From Antennarius striatus (lineage: Eukaryota > Chordata > Actinopteri > Lophiiformes > Antennariidae): a stretch of DNA of 64,000 bases. Below the pieces are notes generated by a model that saw nothing but the letters and a program-made list of their open reading frames with translations, was not told the origin of the DNA and searched no databases. The stretch spans positions 18,838,501 through 18,902,500 of the forward strand of contig NC_090782.1 of the NCBI RefSeq assembly GCF_040054535.1, written 5' to 3'. A program made the position numbers and the translations under genes. Positions 13,279 through 26,409 of this stretch are shown piece by piece. How positions within the stretch are numbered: position 1 is the stretch's first letter; every line of letters begins with the position of its first letter.

Positions 13279-16200
13279 ACTAACTCAAAATTAAGCAATA
13301 AATTTAAAATACATATTTTTGAAACCTCTGCCCCAGGTGCCTCTGAGCCAAAGAACATGATCTACATGAGCCGCCTGGGAATCTGGGGTGAGGGCACGCC
13401 CTTCAGAGCATTTGATGACTTCCTGCACGCCATCGAGAAGAGGTTTGTGTGGGGGACGTCTTCCAGAATTTCACTCCAAGCATTGTGTTTGCAGAGAGCC
13501 TTTCAATCATGTGGACACATTTCCTGAAATTGCTGGGCTTACTGGAAAATACCTTACCATCAGTTTGTGGTAATGTCTGGTTTACCCATGAGGAACTTAT
13601 GCTGAGTGATTTTTATGGCATTTGTGTACAGAGGTGTTGGCGCCATGGAAATTGTTGCCATGGACATGAAAGTGAGTGGGATGTACATCGCCAGGCAGCT
13701 GAGCTTCTCAGGGGTGTCTTTCCGCATAGAAGAGATCGGACTGGACAGCGACTTCAAACTTGTCTATAACAAAGCTGCCAGACTGGTGAGAGTCATGCCT
13801 CTCACAGATGTTACGTTTTTTGCCTACATTTTTATTGATCATTTGTGAGAAATAGTTTTAAAAAAAAACACTAGTTTAAAATGACATGGTGGAATATGTG
13901 TCCAGTGGGCAGAGGCTTTGCAGGTGTTCATGCGTGCAGCTGATGAACTAGGGCTGGTCAGCAGGAAGTCACTCTGGGGCCAGTTCTGGTCCTCTCACCA
14001 GCGCTTCTTCAAATACCTCTGCATAGCTGCCAAGGTCCGCTGCCTGGTTGAGCTGGCCCTAAAAGAGTTGGAGGCCGGAAAGGTCAGAAAAACATAGTGT
14101 TGTATGGTATCTTTTCAAAATTGTTTTTATTAATGGCCTGTCATGTTGCACAATCTAGTCCCTTAAGCGGTATTATTGTTCTTTTGTTAATGTGTGTCTG
14201 TTTTGCTCCATTACAGTGCATTGTGATTGGGCTGCAGTCTACTGGAGAGTCCCGCACCAGAGAAGTCCTGGATGAGAACGACGGGCATCTAGATAGATTT
14301 GTTTCTGCCGCAGAGTAAGTGAAAAACAGCATGATCCTTGTTTGATTACCTGAAAAGCTGTACAGTGTGCCCTCGTTACTCGCGGTTAATGCGTTCCAGG
14401 AACTACATGCGAATAAAGAATTCTGCGATAGAGCGACAAACTATTTATCTTGTTATTTACAGTAATCTAAACGTTTTTGAACACTCCCCATACTGATATT
14501 AAACCACCTTCTATCTGTATTAACTTCTCCCACACTCTTATCGACTGTTTAAAGCACATTCGTGTCTCACGGAAGTCCAAGACTCACGGAATGTAGCGCA
14601 CTTCCGGATGCTGTCAGCCAATAGAATGTGCGTACTGTATCATGTGACTGCCTACCAAAAATCCAAGATGAGGTGAAGTCACGAGTGTTAACGCGCAAAT
14701 GCGCGAGGGTGCACTGTATTAGATCACAAACATGATTCTCCATCTGTCAGCACCTCACACCTATAACAAGGCTAAATCAGGACTATGCAGTGTCTAACTA
14801 CCAGAAGTTCCTCATGTTGTCACGGTCCCTTTGTTACCAGAATATTTTTTATTCCTTGTTTTTCTTCTTTCTTTTAGGGGAGTATTCCAGTCTCTTGTAA
14901 CCAAACACTTCCCGTCAGAGAAACAAAGAAGGGAGAAAGCACCAGGAAATAAGAGAAAACGTAAGTGACTAGGAAGACAGCATTCCTGAATGGTTTGGGA
15001 AAAGTTGTAATATTTTCTTTACTCTTACGCAATGTAGCCCAAGCTCAGCGGACATGTCAAGTATTTGCAATTAAATCTAATTTAATGGTCAAGATTTTTT
15101 TCCCTTGGTATCACCCTCTCTCTTCCAGCCTGCAGAACTCATTAAATATTTGCCAAAAATTATGTAAAGGTTTCTTTTTTACTTGTATTCCTAAATTATA
15201 ACATTGTGGCTTCCTATCAGGAAAGCCAAGATTTCGGCAGCCTAAGATTCCCAAACATACCGTGGACATTGGCGGAGTCATCAACATTAGCGATGACAGC
15301 AGCAGTGACTCTGATGGCATGGACACAGACTCCAACTCATCACCAGACTCCCTTCTAGACAACGATGATGTCATCTTTGTTAACCACACCAGCTGCCAGA
15401 CAGGTAAGGACATGTGTCTTTTCTCTGCTATGTTTGCAGAAGCATGGATACACGAGTAGCTCATATATTCTAAACTCAACAAACCCAAAGTCAGTTTCAA
15501 AACAGTGTTTTTGTGCTAAGCCTTAGTTTTTCACTTGTTTAGAAAGTAATTAATATTTTTTGGGATCTGTTTTGGTTTTAACAGTACCTTGAATTTTTAC
15601 ATGTTGGGTACAAATGGACAAGTTGGTAGCTTTTATAAAATTTTGCAAGCTTTGATTTGTTTTCTTTGCAGTCATCACATTTCACGATGTGTTCAGTACA
15701 CATCCTGAAAATAAATACTGTAGAGGAGACAAACTTAGGTGGTAGAGACATTTATAATCAAGTGATATCAGTTCATGATATTATCACACCATTAGCATTT
15801 GAATATTTGCTAATAACCAATGTATGTTTTGTATAACAAGTATTACATGTCTTTCATTGTTCCCACATCACACCGCCACCCCTCTAAAACACCTATTTGC
15901 GATGAAAATACAAAAACATCACTGTGCCTCTTTTGATTCAGAAAATATACATTTTAAGAATATTTTTTTAAATATCCAGCAATTTAAGGAACTGCAATTC
16001 CAAGTGTTTTGGGAGGAAAAGATAAAAATTAGATCATAGTATTCCGTTCCTACCTCACAATGAGGTTCATGCTTGTTTTTTTATACAAAAATGTTAGAAA
16101 AACTAGTTTGTTGATATTTTCCAACACATGGAGGCCTATCCATAGATATGCTTTTTAGATATTTATCATTATAGCGAGTAGTAGATATGATTTTCCTGAA

Positions 16201-19200
16201 AAGGTTATGTAGTTGACATCTGTGTTCCTTATTTACAGCTAGGATAGAGGAAATGAAACACGGCCTGCTTAACAAAATATCCATACTGGGAAAAGAACTA
16301 CCTCTCAATACCTTGGATGAGCTCATCGATAAGTTTGGAGGACCAGATAAAGTCTCAGAGGTATGAGCCTTAGATTTTCTTCACTTGGCAACATTTAAAT
16401 CAGTGTTTTAAAAAAATGTAATTTTAAAGCAGAGTTTCTCTCTGAAAACATATTAAGATGATGATTCCTTTTTTATTTTGCAGATGACCGGTCGAAAGGG
16501 TCGTGTGGTGCGGCGCCCTGATGGGAGCGTCCGTTATGAGTCAAGGGCTGAGCAGGGTCTCACCATCGATCATATTAACATCAAGGAGAAAGATCGCTTC
16601 ATGAGTGGAGAGAAGGTCAGATACACCAGGCGAACACAAACATGAACAGCAGTCCAAAAGTTCATGGATAGTGCATTTGTCCATAATACATGTTACAGTA
16701 TTTCCTGTATATTAAATGTTGTGAGCGTATAAAAGCAGCTACATTCTAAAGATATTTAAAGTGGGAAGAACTTTGCTCACAATGACTTTTTACTTTCCAG
16801 TTGGTGGCCATCATCTCAGAGGCAGCGAGCTCTGGTATTTCCCTGCAGGCAGACAAGCGAGTGAAAAACCAGAGACGGAGGGTCCACATGACGCTTGAGC
16901 TGCCTTGGAGTGCAGACAGAGCCATTCAGCAGTTTGGTGAGTCAGGACACGCAGCACCACAGTGAGCCTTTCAATCTTAAAAGGAAGTAAATGAAGCTTC
17001 CTCTTTCCCTTTAAAAGCAACTGTGTTTCACGGAAGTGATGGGGTTACTGTGAAGATGAGATAATGATCTTTCAGGCTAAAGTTGCTTTGGGTGTTACGG
17101 TGAAATCAGTATTGTTTTCCCCAATCATGATTTTGTGTTGAATGTCAGTACAGATTGAGACATAAGGTTTGTCCTGCCACTCTAAACGAGGTATCAGGTT
17201 GAAAGATAGATAATCAACAAGTCATATTTATGAGCCTGAGATCAAATGAGTATGACTCAATCTCTGCCCTTCCTATTTCCTGGGGTATTCCCCTGCATAT
17301 GTTTTATTTACATATTCAGAATTATCCTTCAGTCATTACTTAATTTTGTCTGCTGCAACTGACGCACGCGCGCACACAAACACACACACGCAATGCAGAT
17401 GACACATTTATTACTTGCAGTAAATAGAATCTTAAGTCGTTTTTCCATTAGCGGCTGTCCTGTTTGATGCGAAAGTCAAAGCTTAATCCTTGTTTGGTTG
17501 ATTAATGTTTGCTCAGACAAACGAACATTGCACGAATACACCATGATGGTTGTTTTGAGTTGTTAATGAACTCTATTTGTGCAGGTTATCTTCTCTCTGA
17601 GCGTGGAAATGTGTGGCATCAACTTTACTACGACTGTTTAATCCCAACACCTTCAGGTTTGTAAATTCTGTCTCATCGCGTATTCTTTGTTCTTTCCAGG
17701 TCGCACCCATCGATCCAATCAGGTGACAGCCCCAGAGTACATCTTCCTTATTTCAGAGTTGGCTGGAGAGCGGCGCTTTGCTTCCATTGTTGCTAAAAGA
17801 CTAGAGAGCCTGGTGAGTGTTGTGGTTTTATGGGTGTGTTTGTGTGTGTGTGTATGTGTGTGTGTGTGTGTGTGTGTGTCTGTCTGTGTCTGTGTGTGCG
17901 TGCGTGCGTGTTTTTGTGTATGTTAGTTTTTACTGCTCTTTTATATATTGTTTCATTGAGAATCAAAATAATCGTTCCGTCATAAACAGATCTATATCAG
18001 TGTTTACTTTCAAGTTTCATGGATTATTGTGTATTGCTTTTGCTGTACCGTTGGAGTCCTGACACTGCCTTCACCCTCTGTCCTTCCAGTTTTCTGGGAT
18101 ATTCCAGACTTTAAAAGCTCTCTAATGAGTCTCTTTATTGAAGTAATATCAACTTGCCACCACAAACCCCAAGGGATTCTGGGTCTTTCCCTTCTCCGGC
18201 TCAGTAACGGAAAACTGAACAAGCAGAAAAAAACGTGACTTGTCTGAATAATTTTAAAGTTTAGCTTTCTTTTCCATCATTATTAAGTTATTTCAGTGCT
18301 AGCTGGACATTTATTTCCACAATGACAAAGCATGACAGTTTTTTCTGGAACAGGACAACAATGTCTTGTGTTTGCCAGCCAGCACAGTCAGTCCATTTCA
18401 CTGCCTGATAACCTTCTCAACTGGCTGACTCCAGATCAGCAGTAAAGTCATTGTTGGTTAAGTCGTGCTTTTGTTTTCGGAATCGGTGTGGGTAGATTCA
18501 GCAGCTGTTCTGATGCCTTGGCTTGTTTTAAGTTTTCCTTCACCGCAGTCACAGTTCATTGGAAACCTAAGAGCCTATAGAAAGACATCAAGAAAAACAG
18601 CATCCGCCTTAGAAAACAGCTACAAGAAAAGTTTGGATTAAATAACAATTCAAGGTCCCTTCTATCTGTCAGTACAAGTTATTTTGAGGGTCATAGTGAT
18701 TCCGTTTAGCTCCATATCTCAATTTTGCACAGCTGTTGGATCTCATGAGTAGCCACTGCCACAGGCTATTTTCCATTTATTGGCACTGTAGTTCCAGACT
18801 AGTTACTGTTTACAGGCCCCCATAGATATCTGATGAGTTTATAGATTAAACATGCCGATGTATGACTTCTGTCTCATATCTCAGTCCTGCTATATACTTT
18901 ATCAGTCATAATTAAAAGAGCAGACATCAGGAATGACCTCCATACTGGTATGCATTGTTAGGCTGTCGTAATAATTTTTATATACCTATATAAATATCCC
19001 AGTTTTTCTTTGGGATCAATAAAATATCTTGATTGATTTGATGTAGTTATTTAATTCTCAATCCCCTCCTGGTACCAAGGCTGAGCAGCAAAGTCTGGTT
19101 AGACAGTAATGTTGTGTAGTGATTTATCCCATATCAGTGTGTCTGTGTTCTCGCAATGATGTTCTGAAGGCTTTGAGGCTAACACTTAAGCTAATAATAG

Positions 19201-22200
19201 TACTGTTGTTAACCCACTGTGCAGGGTGCATTGACCCATGGAGACAGAAGGGCCACAGAATCCAGAGACCTGAGCAAGTACAATTTTGAAAATAAGGTAG
19301 GCAATAAACAAAATCTCTAACATCTTCTGTCAAAATCTCTCTTTCTCTCTTTTTCTCTCTTTGTCACTCTTTAAGTGAAATTTCACTTTTCTTGCAGTAT
19401 GGAACGAAGGCTCTTGATAAAATCACCAAAGCGATCCTTGGCCACATAGAGAACAAGGTCCCCCCTCCAAAGGGCTACCCTGAGGGGGATGCCATGTTCT
19501 TCAGAGGTATGTTTGCACTTTGTGTGTCAACAGAGCATCTTCACCAACAGAGTTGACAGTGATTGATCAGTGAACCAACTGAACGCTTCTTTATTTCAGA
19601 CATGAAGCTTGGAATGATGGATGTTGGCATCTTTTGTAAGGAGCCTCGCTTTGGGATCAATACAGAGAAAGGTACAATATCTAAAAGACATAGGCATATT
19701 TCATACCAGTAGATTGCTACCATGAACACACGATTGAATATTCAATCAGCTGCATTCAGTGTTCTGTGTTGTATCTTTATCGTAGACTGCAGCATCACTA
19801 AGTTCTTAAATCGTATCCTGGGACTGGAGGTGCACAAGCAAAACTTTCTCTTCCAGTATTTCACCGACAACTTTGACTACCTAATTGAGAAAGATAAGAA
19901 GGAGGGCAAATATGACATGGGAATACTAGGTAAGGGTTATATGCTACATGTGTCTGTCATCATTGATTTCCTTTTTAAAACCCAGGAATTGATATAAAAA
20001 CATGGTGCCTTATGTCCTGACATAATTTCTTACTTTAAACACTTCTGTGTTTTCTGACAGACCTTGCTCCAGGTAACGACGAGATCTATGAAGAGAAGCA
20101 GGAAACTTTCTTGACCGTAGGAAACCCACAGGATGGACAGGTTGTTCTCTATAAGGTAGGCACCACATCACTTCAGATGTTCAGATCATTACTTTGAGTA
20201 AAAGCCTGTTATTGTATCATGAATGCTTTAGCCTACAAGATCCAGCACTAGCTCCAACGGGTCGCTCATTTGGACTGTATGTTGGTTCTAGCAACCAACA
20301 GATCAACTGATGAGCACAGGCACATTTACGGGACTTCATGTTCTTGAAGATTTAAACATCATCTTCAGATGAAGCCTTTTTAATGAACACAGGTTTATGA
20401 AAGTTGTGTTCTTGTACATGCTGAGAAAGCTGGAGCTTTACCGACCAGATGTGATTCTATGAATATACCGTATTTTCCGGACTATAAGGCGCACCCAAAA
20501 GCCTAAAATGTTCTCATAAACCCGTAGTGTGCCTTATAATCCGGTGTATTTTATATATGGATTAATATTCATATTAATATTGGTTAAAAACATGATCGCT
20601 GAAAAAAAGCCGGCAGTCTGGCCGCCAGTCATGCCGCACTCCGTCACCGGAGGAGCCCCCTCACAAGGCACCCGGGCCTACACCCCCTAGCAACGGTAGT
20701 CAAGGGGCGTCACCGAAGTCCTGGCTCTGACTGAGCTGCGCTCAGACGGTAGAGCAGAGTGTAGGAGCACCGGTGATTACGTAGCAAATCATAAGGAACT
20801 TTCAACAATTCTATTAATAAAGTTTGACTGACTGACTGATCTCAGTATTTCCTAACTGTTTGGCGTCGGAAATAACCCACTTTAAACTTGATTGGTCTAA
20901 AAAATACCATTGTGCTGTCATCTGGAATCTAGTGACGGTCCATTCTATTAGTCTGTGGGTACTCACGAAGAAACTGGCATAAAGGTGAATGAAAGACCCT
21001 CAAAGCTGAACTTCCAGCCTTTTCTGAAATTTCAAGAGCAGTCACTGCTAGACAAAGGTGTCTGATGTGCTGCCATTGATTTACAAATGTAGTTGATATC
21101 TCTGGGCGGGCGGCGGAGGGGCGCATTCAGGCTTGTGTATTCTGTCTGCAGTGACGTGCTGTGAGATTCACGGCGGTGAGACACCGACGTTAAAGTCAGT
21201 TCTAAAAAGTAAAACAGCGTCAGATTTGCCAGTAAATTAGCAGCCTGACATTAAAAGCTAGTTTAACAATTGTTTAGGACACACAGCAGCAAATAGCTGC
21301 ACCTCACCTCCGACTGGACTACCGATCGATCGAAAAAATATTTAATTAATAAACGAAGACGAACGTCGGAGCTTAAATATCTGCTTCGAACTTCAGATCA
21401 GGAAATAATCCACTCTGTTCACACTGACTGCACTCGTAATGAATTTAACCAGTTTTTAATGTCAAGTTTTTTAATATGCGTGTTGACTTCTTTCTAAGAT
21501 GGCAAAGTGATCAAGTGATCAGGTTTCCTTGATGAGGCTCAGAATGGCTTATTGACATAACAACAGTGGCCATTCAAAGGTAGTCAGGAAGTCATGAATG
21601 CAATCATGACTGCATGAGCAGCACGGCTCTATCTAATGGACTGATTGCGCAACTACAGCCACTGCAGTTTATCAAATAAATTATATAATTATAATATATA
21701 TATATAATATAATAATTATTTTTTATTGTGTGCGCCTTATATTCTGGTGCGCCTTATATACAAAATAATTTATAGAACAAACAAATTTTTAAGGGTGCGC
21801 CTTATAGTCCAGTGCGCCTTATAGTGCGGAAAATACTGTACATGACGTCTAAAATAAGTCCTCTGCCTGCTATTTTGAGTTCATACCAGTGTGGCTTGCT
21901 GGAAGCAGTCATCACAGATTAAGTCGCAAATACTGACTGTGAATTCATTATAAATACATTATTATGGTTTTATGCTTTGCAGAGGTTATGTGCACAAACT
22001 GACAAAATTTAAATTATTTTTACTTAGCCTCTGAGCGGTAATGTGTTTCTCCTTTGCTATTAAGGCTCTGATTGATGTCACCAAAGACAGTGATCATACA
22101 GGGCTAGCCCAGGAGCACATTTAGATTCCATAGGTGGGAGAATTACTGGTATCTCCTGTTTGTACCTATCAGCTGCAGGCTAACGCACATTTGAATTTCA

Positions 22201-24896
22201 GAAGTTACAGCCAAGCAGATGCTGAATATAGATAACAAGTATGGATGGTGTGCAGCAAGATGATGGGTTTTATTCACTTTTACTGTATTTCCTTCCAAAA
22301 GGTGTTCGTCTTTAAATGTATATTGCATTATGGTAAAAGTGTCTGTCTGTCTCAGGACTTTTAACAGCACAGACTTCTCTGCTCCTTCTTATCCCTGCAG
22401 ATCAGTGTGGATAGAGGCATGCCTTGGGACGAGGCGTACAACAGGTCACTGAAGCTCAGCAGTCCTGAGGAGGGATTCTACCTGTCCCAGAAAGTAAGCA
22501 AACCTAAACCTAGGTGTTCTCTAAGGCCACTACATTCATTCATTCATTCATTCATTGTCGACCGCTTCATCTGCTGTGGCGGGGAGCTGGAGCCTATTCC
22601 GGGTGACTGAGGGCATTAGGCAGGGGAAACTGCGGAGTGCACCGCGGAGACACACAGAGACACAAACACGCACACATACGCTCACTCTTACGTGCAATTT
22701 GGAACGGCCGCACAGAGCGGGACTCGAACTCGGAACCGCCTTGTTGTGCGGCAACAGCACTACCCACTGCGCCAACGTGCCGCCAGGTCACTACATGTAT
22801 AATATTTATTCAATATAGACCTCACTGCATATGAGGTGGACACAACACATGTCCACGGACTCTAGCTTGCTTTTTTGGTTTGTTGGATGGTTGCTTCATC
22901 ACGAAAAACTTGCCAACCTTCTAACCCTGCCACCATTGTGTGTTTTGGGAAGGTTTTGTTTATAAATGGTTAATGTACAACAACTTTATTAAACATTTAA
23001 TATCAAGCTGGAATTTTTCTAACGTGGTTCAGCAGCACTTCAAAAAATGAGGTTATAATTAAGTCAAATTATTGTAAGAGTGTACCATACATATTATGAT
23101 GTTAGAAATAATACAGGGAATTAGTCCACTGTTTGTAATTGCATTTCTTATTTGTAATTAATCAATCAGTCCATCTGTGCTGCTGTTGTGTTGCTATGGT
23201 AATGTTATAATAGCCACCAGCATCCTGGGTGCTTGTAGCGTGCAGTGTAAACTAATCCCACAAGAGGAGGCTTCACAGAATCCTTGTATGTTCGAAATTA
23301 AAAGTGCTGCTATTTTTAATCAGGTAAGACGTCAGCCCTGAGATATTTTTAGTTTTCTTCAGGGATTCTGAATGTGTACGTTTTAGATAATAGTATTAAT
23401 TTAGTGTTATGACTGGCTTACAGTACTGTCATAATCACATTTTTGTTTTTAAATCATAAACTGTACGTGTAATTTGTACATAATTTTTATAAAACCTGGT
23501 TGAAATTCCAGCTTTTTTGAGAAGCACTTGTTTTTAGATATTTCAATTAATTCACTCTTTTTGTGGCTCCACTGCAGCTCCGAGGTAACCACCCATGTGT
23601 GTTACTTGCTGAACAAGGAAGAGGTAAGAATTTCAATGTCTACAAGCCAAACATTGGCAAGCAGGCCCACCCTGAGAATTTGGACAACTTGCAGCAACGT
23701 TACCGGAAGGTGAGCTCCTTAACCGCTGGTAAATCACAGCTAATAGTACAACTGTTATGATCGTGCCACACATTTTTCATTTCATCTCAATATTTTCGTG
23801 AAAATTCATCTTGTCTCAGTTATATTATGTAAACATCTTCAAAATTTGAGAGAGTGGGGGATAATTATGGAGAACGATTAAAGAAAAAGAGCAGGAAATC
23901 TTTCAAGAGTGTCACTGGATCTATTACCTCACTGAGGCTTTGTAGGCTCTGGTGCCCCCTTGTGGTCACAATTGAGTACTGAACCAGTTTAATTTAAAGG
24001 CAGGCAGGAATCTTTTAAAAACCCCATCATCGAAAATGTTATAACTGTGAACTTTAAATATTAAAACTATAGGTACATTAAGTTTCTCTAAGGTTTCTCT
24101 TCCCTGCACAAGGAAAGTTAATGATTCAGAACACTGAATGTCATTTTTGCACAATTTTGCAATATAAATGAGTGAAAACTTGGGTATTCCTTTTAGAGGG
24201 AAGATAGCACTTTTTATTATAAATGGGGCATGTTTTAAATTGTGTGAGGGGGGTCTGTATGATGAACTCTTACTTATTATTGTGTCATTCACTTCCTTTG
24301 TTAGGTTACTCCGGAGGAAGCCAGGGACAGCTGGGAGAATCAGTTCACCTTCTCCTTCAAGAAGTGTAGTCATGCCAACTGGTACGAATCCACAGTGTCC
24401 CTCAGGACTAGTTAATGTTACTTGTTGCTGCTGATGTCCCTGGAACTCATTGTTAGAATTCTGTTAGGTTATAAGATCATTTCCAGGGGTCACCTGAGAA
24501 CTGCTTGTAAAGAAGTAAAAAATGAATCAAATAAAAAGTGGCTTAGGTTGATTGATTTTTTTTGTTGTTGTTTTTGTAAGCTTTAAATGTCTGACTTTTT
24601 CCTCTTCCTAGGAACGGCAAGTGTAAGAAGATAGAGGAAGGTCAGGAGTGTCTGCAAGGCATGCGTCTCCGTCAGTACCACATGTTGTGTGGTGCCCTGT
24701 TGCGTGTGTGGAAGCGTGTGTCCGACGTGGTTTCTGACATCACCAGCTCCAGCATCCTGCAGATCGTCCGCCTTAAAACTAAGCAGCATAACAAGCAAGT
24801 TGGTCAGTACCACACTGCAGACACTCATACCCTCATCCAACCAACACACACACACAGAGAGAGAGAGAGAAAGAAAGAGAGAGGGGGAGAGAGAGA

Positions 24897-24944
<48 letters not shown>

Positions 24945-26409
24945 TGACTGATTCTGTTAAAAAGTATTCTGGGCCAGAGTTTTGAAATATGAACGATGTC
25001 ACAAATTTGCTCTGATGATATGTGTGTGTTCCTTTTTGTTGGACTGAAGAACATTGCAAATGATTTCTACAACGTGGTCCTGACACCACCCTTTAAACAT
25101 CTGCTTTTGGGTGTTTTAAAAACTGATGCAACTCTCCTCTTAATTTCTCTCAGGTATCAAGATCCCAGAGAACTGTGTGGCACGTGTGCGTGAGGAGCTG
25201 TTACAAATGGATGAGGAGGTGAAAAGGAGAAGGAAAGAGAGGGAGCAGCAGGCGCTGGAGCAGCGATTGGCCGAGGAGCGCATGCGTAAAATGGAGCAGG
25301 AGAACAAACACCTCTTGGCAAATCTATTCAGCCAGAAACCAATGCTTAACCAGTCCCTCGCCCAGTCGCTAGTCCACAATCAGATCCTCAAACAGAAACT
25401 GACACAAAACACTCTTCAAAGGACCCAAACTGGGAGCATCTCTCAGCTGCAGAGAATGCAAACCCAAACCCAGTCCACCTTACAGCAGCCCTCCCAACGC
25501 TTAGCGATGTTGTCCTTACAGAGGAATCACAGCCAAACCCAGCAAAGGACCCACAACAGCTGGCCGAATAACTCCACCAACACCTCCACCACCAACCGAG
25601 GCTCTCTGCCCAACATAGTCAGCCTCACCTCTAACTTATCACAGTTTTATCCCCAGTCCTTTTTAACATCATTTCCACAGATCAAGAACCAGCCTGTTCC
25701 AATCCATCAGACCCCACAGTCTCCCAACATGTCCTCCAAGAATCCTCTGGATGAGATCTTGGACCTGACTGTGAGTTCTCCATCCCCCTCCCCGGACACC
25801 ACCGATGGCAGACTGAACCTGGACGGTCTGATGAGACACTCTTCATCTTTCGGAGATGACTTTAACCTGGAGTCTCTGCTCTCTCAGAACACTTCGAATG
25901 CCCAGCACGCTGCACAAGTACAGCGACCTCTTTTGCTTCAGCAACAGCAGCAGCATTTGCAGGCATCACAGCAGCCAAACCACAACCTGCTGACCAATAA
26001 CCACCAAGACTTGTTAGATTTTCTTGACCTGTCCTTGTCTCCCCCAATGCCCACGCAGAAAGCTAGCCCCACATCCTCTACCTCTTCCTGCTCCTCCTCC
26101 ACATCCTCCACCTCTTCAGCGTCAAACAGCTTGGTCTCACACGTCCCTGCCGGCCTCATGCCTGCATCCACTCTCATCCCACCATCATCTTCCTCTTCTT
26201 TCTTCTCCAGTTCCTCCTCGCCCTCCTCTCTGTTTTCAAACTCTTCCTCTCAGTTCTCTTCCCACTATCTCCTCCCCCAGTCGGACTCTCTTTCCTTACC
26301 CAATGGCCACTGCAACACCGCAACCCTTGACGTTCGTGAGGCTCTGAACAGTATGCTGCAAGCTGGACCGGACCGCAAGTCTGTCATTAAGTACCGTCAT
26401 CCGGAATAA
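8803..26409 (+). CDS. sbno2: Strawberry notch homolog 2 (SBNO2), 5'-partial, 28 exons
   Basis: SBNO2 is a nuclear helicase-like co-regulator. In mammals it acts downstream of IL-10/STAT3 in macrophages and in osteoclast fusion. Coding exons: 8803-8979, 10220-10306, 11778-11886, 12035-12195, 12306-12439, 12624-12714, 12848-12991, 13088-13205, 13337-13442, 13632-13785, 13906-14082, 14217-14314, 14878-14960, 15221-15403, 16239-16360, 16484-16615, 16801-16936, 17700-17812, 19225-19296, 19398-19506, 19600-19671, 19786-19929, 20061-20155, 22401-22493, 23578-23709, 24305-24381, 24612-24802, 25154-26409. All phases agree, giving 1,521 residues (human protein about 1,366). Visible parts: an acidic N region ([17 protein letters not shown]); the Walker-A-like [11 protein letters not shown] near residue 195; the DECH box near 304; the motif VI-like [11 protein letters not shown] near 738; then the conserved SBNO C-terminal region. 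The last exon encodes a Q- and S-rich tail of about 420 residues. The true start is not visible. The exon containing the DECH box follows a U12-type intron. Confidence 0.95.
12992..13087 (+). other. sbno2: U12-type intron in sbno2 (96 bp)
   Basis: The donor reads GTATCCTTT, an exact match to the minor-spliceosome 5' splice site. Near the 3' end is TCCCTTGAC, which matches the U12 branch-site consensus TTCCTTRAC at eight of nine positions. Its branch A lies about 15 nt before the AG, the expected spacing. The flanking exons join in phase 0 directly ahead of the IIFDECH helicase motif. Confidence 0.85.
13229..13275. repeat. (CA)n microsatellite in an sbno2 intron
   Basis: A CA tract 23 bp after the donor of the exon ending at 13205. 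Confidence 0.95.
14363..14716. mobile_element. TA-flanked MITE, pogo/Tigger-like termini
   Basis: The left end CAGTGTGCCCTCG is mirrored by the right end CGAGGGTGCACTG, and TA lies immediately outside each end. The inner sequence (TTACTCGCGG, TGCGTTCCAGGAA) resembles the widespread Tc1/mariner pogo/Tigger group of elements. The 354-bp copy has no transposase and sits in an sbno2 intron. The terminal repeats and TA duplication are seen directly; the superfamily is inferred. Confidence 0.75.
17836..17910. repeat. (GT)n microsatellite in an sbno2 intron
   Basis: An interrupted GT tract that begins about 25 bp after the donor of the exon ending at 17812. The 1.4-kb intron beyond it shows no other strong feature except a short repeat tail near 19.0 kb. 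Confidence 0.93.
19000..19042. repeat. Short interspersed-repeat tail
   Basis: TTTGGGATCAATAAAATATC followed by a degenerate TTGAT tail matches a motif seen at the 3' ends of many fish retroelements. Too little is left to classify it. Confidence 0.4.
20468..21838. mobile_element. Long MITE-type DNA transposon, TIR CCGTATTTTCCGGACTATAA
   Basis: The left terminus (GTATTTTCCGGACTATAAGG) and right terminus (CTTATAGTGCGGAAAATAC) are near-perfect inverted repeats, with TA on both outer sides. Next to the ends are several copies of the GCGCCTTAT/ATAAGGCGC motif. Two shorter relatives lie at 51249 and 53756. This copy is 1,371 bp and carries about 1.1 kb of extra internal DNA, including a degenerate GACTGACTGACTGA run. 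I see no transposase frame, so it is non-autonomous. It fills much of the intron between sbno2 exons 20061-20155 and 22401-22493. Confidence 0.75.
22533..22784 (-). mobile_element. tRNA-derived SINE with 12-bp target-site duplication
   Basis: Read on the minus strand, the element starts GGCGGCACGTTGGCGCAG. It has an A box (TGGCGCAGTGGGTAG, 22760-22774) and a B box (GAGTTCGAGTCCC, within 22719-22737), so it kept an RNA polymerase III promoter layout. It ends in an (ATGA)n tail at 22533-22556. It is bracketed by AGGCCACTACAT (22524-22535) and AGGTCACTACAT (22785-22796), which differ at one base and are best read as the target-site duplication. It lies 40 bp after the sbno2 exon ending at 22493. 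Confidence 0.85.
24845..24942. repeat. Compound (CA)n-(GA)n microsatellite in an sbno2 intron
   Basis: A short CA run followed by about 85 bp of purine-only GA/GAAA/GGGA repeat, beginning about 40 bp after the donor at 24803. Confidence 0.95.

Noticed and set aside
22594..22834. tRNA gene suggested by A and B boxes
   Set aside because: No cloverleaf acceptor or anticodon stems; the (ATGA)n tail and target duplication show a SINE.
24583..25089. 168-codon minus-strand frame with a Ser-Leu repeat
   Set aside because: It lies antisense to an sbno2 exon and a GA repeat; a composition artefact.
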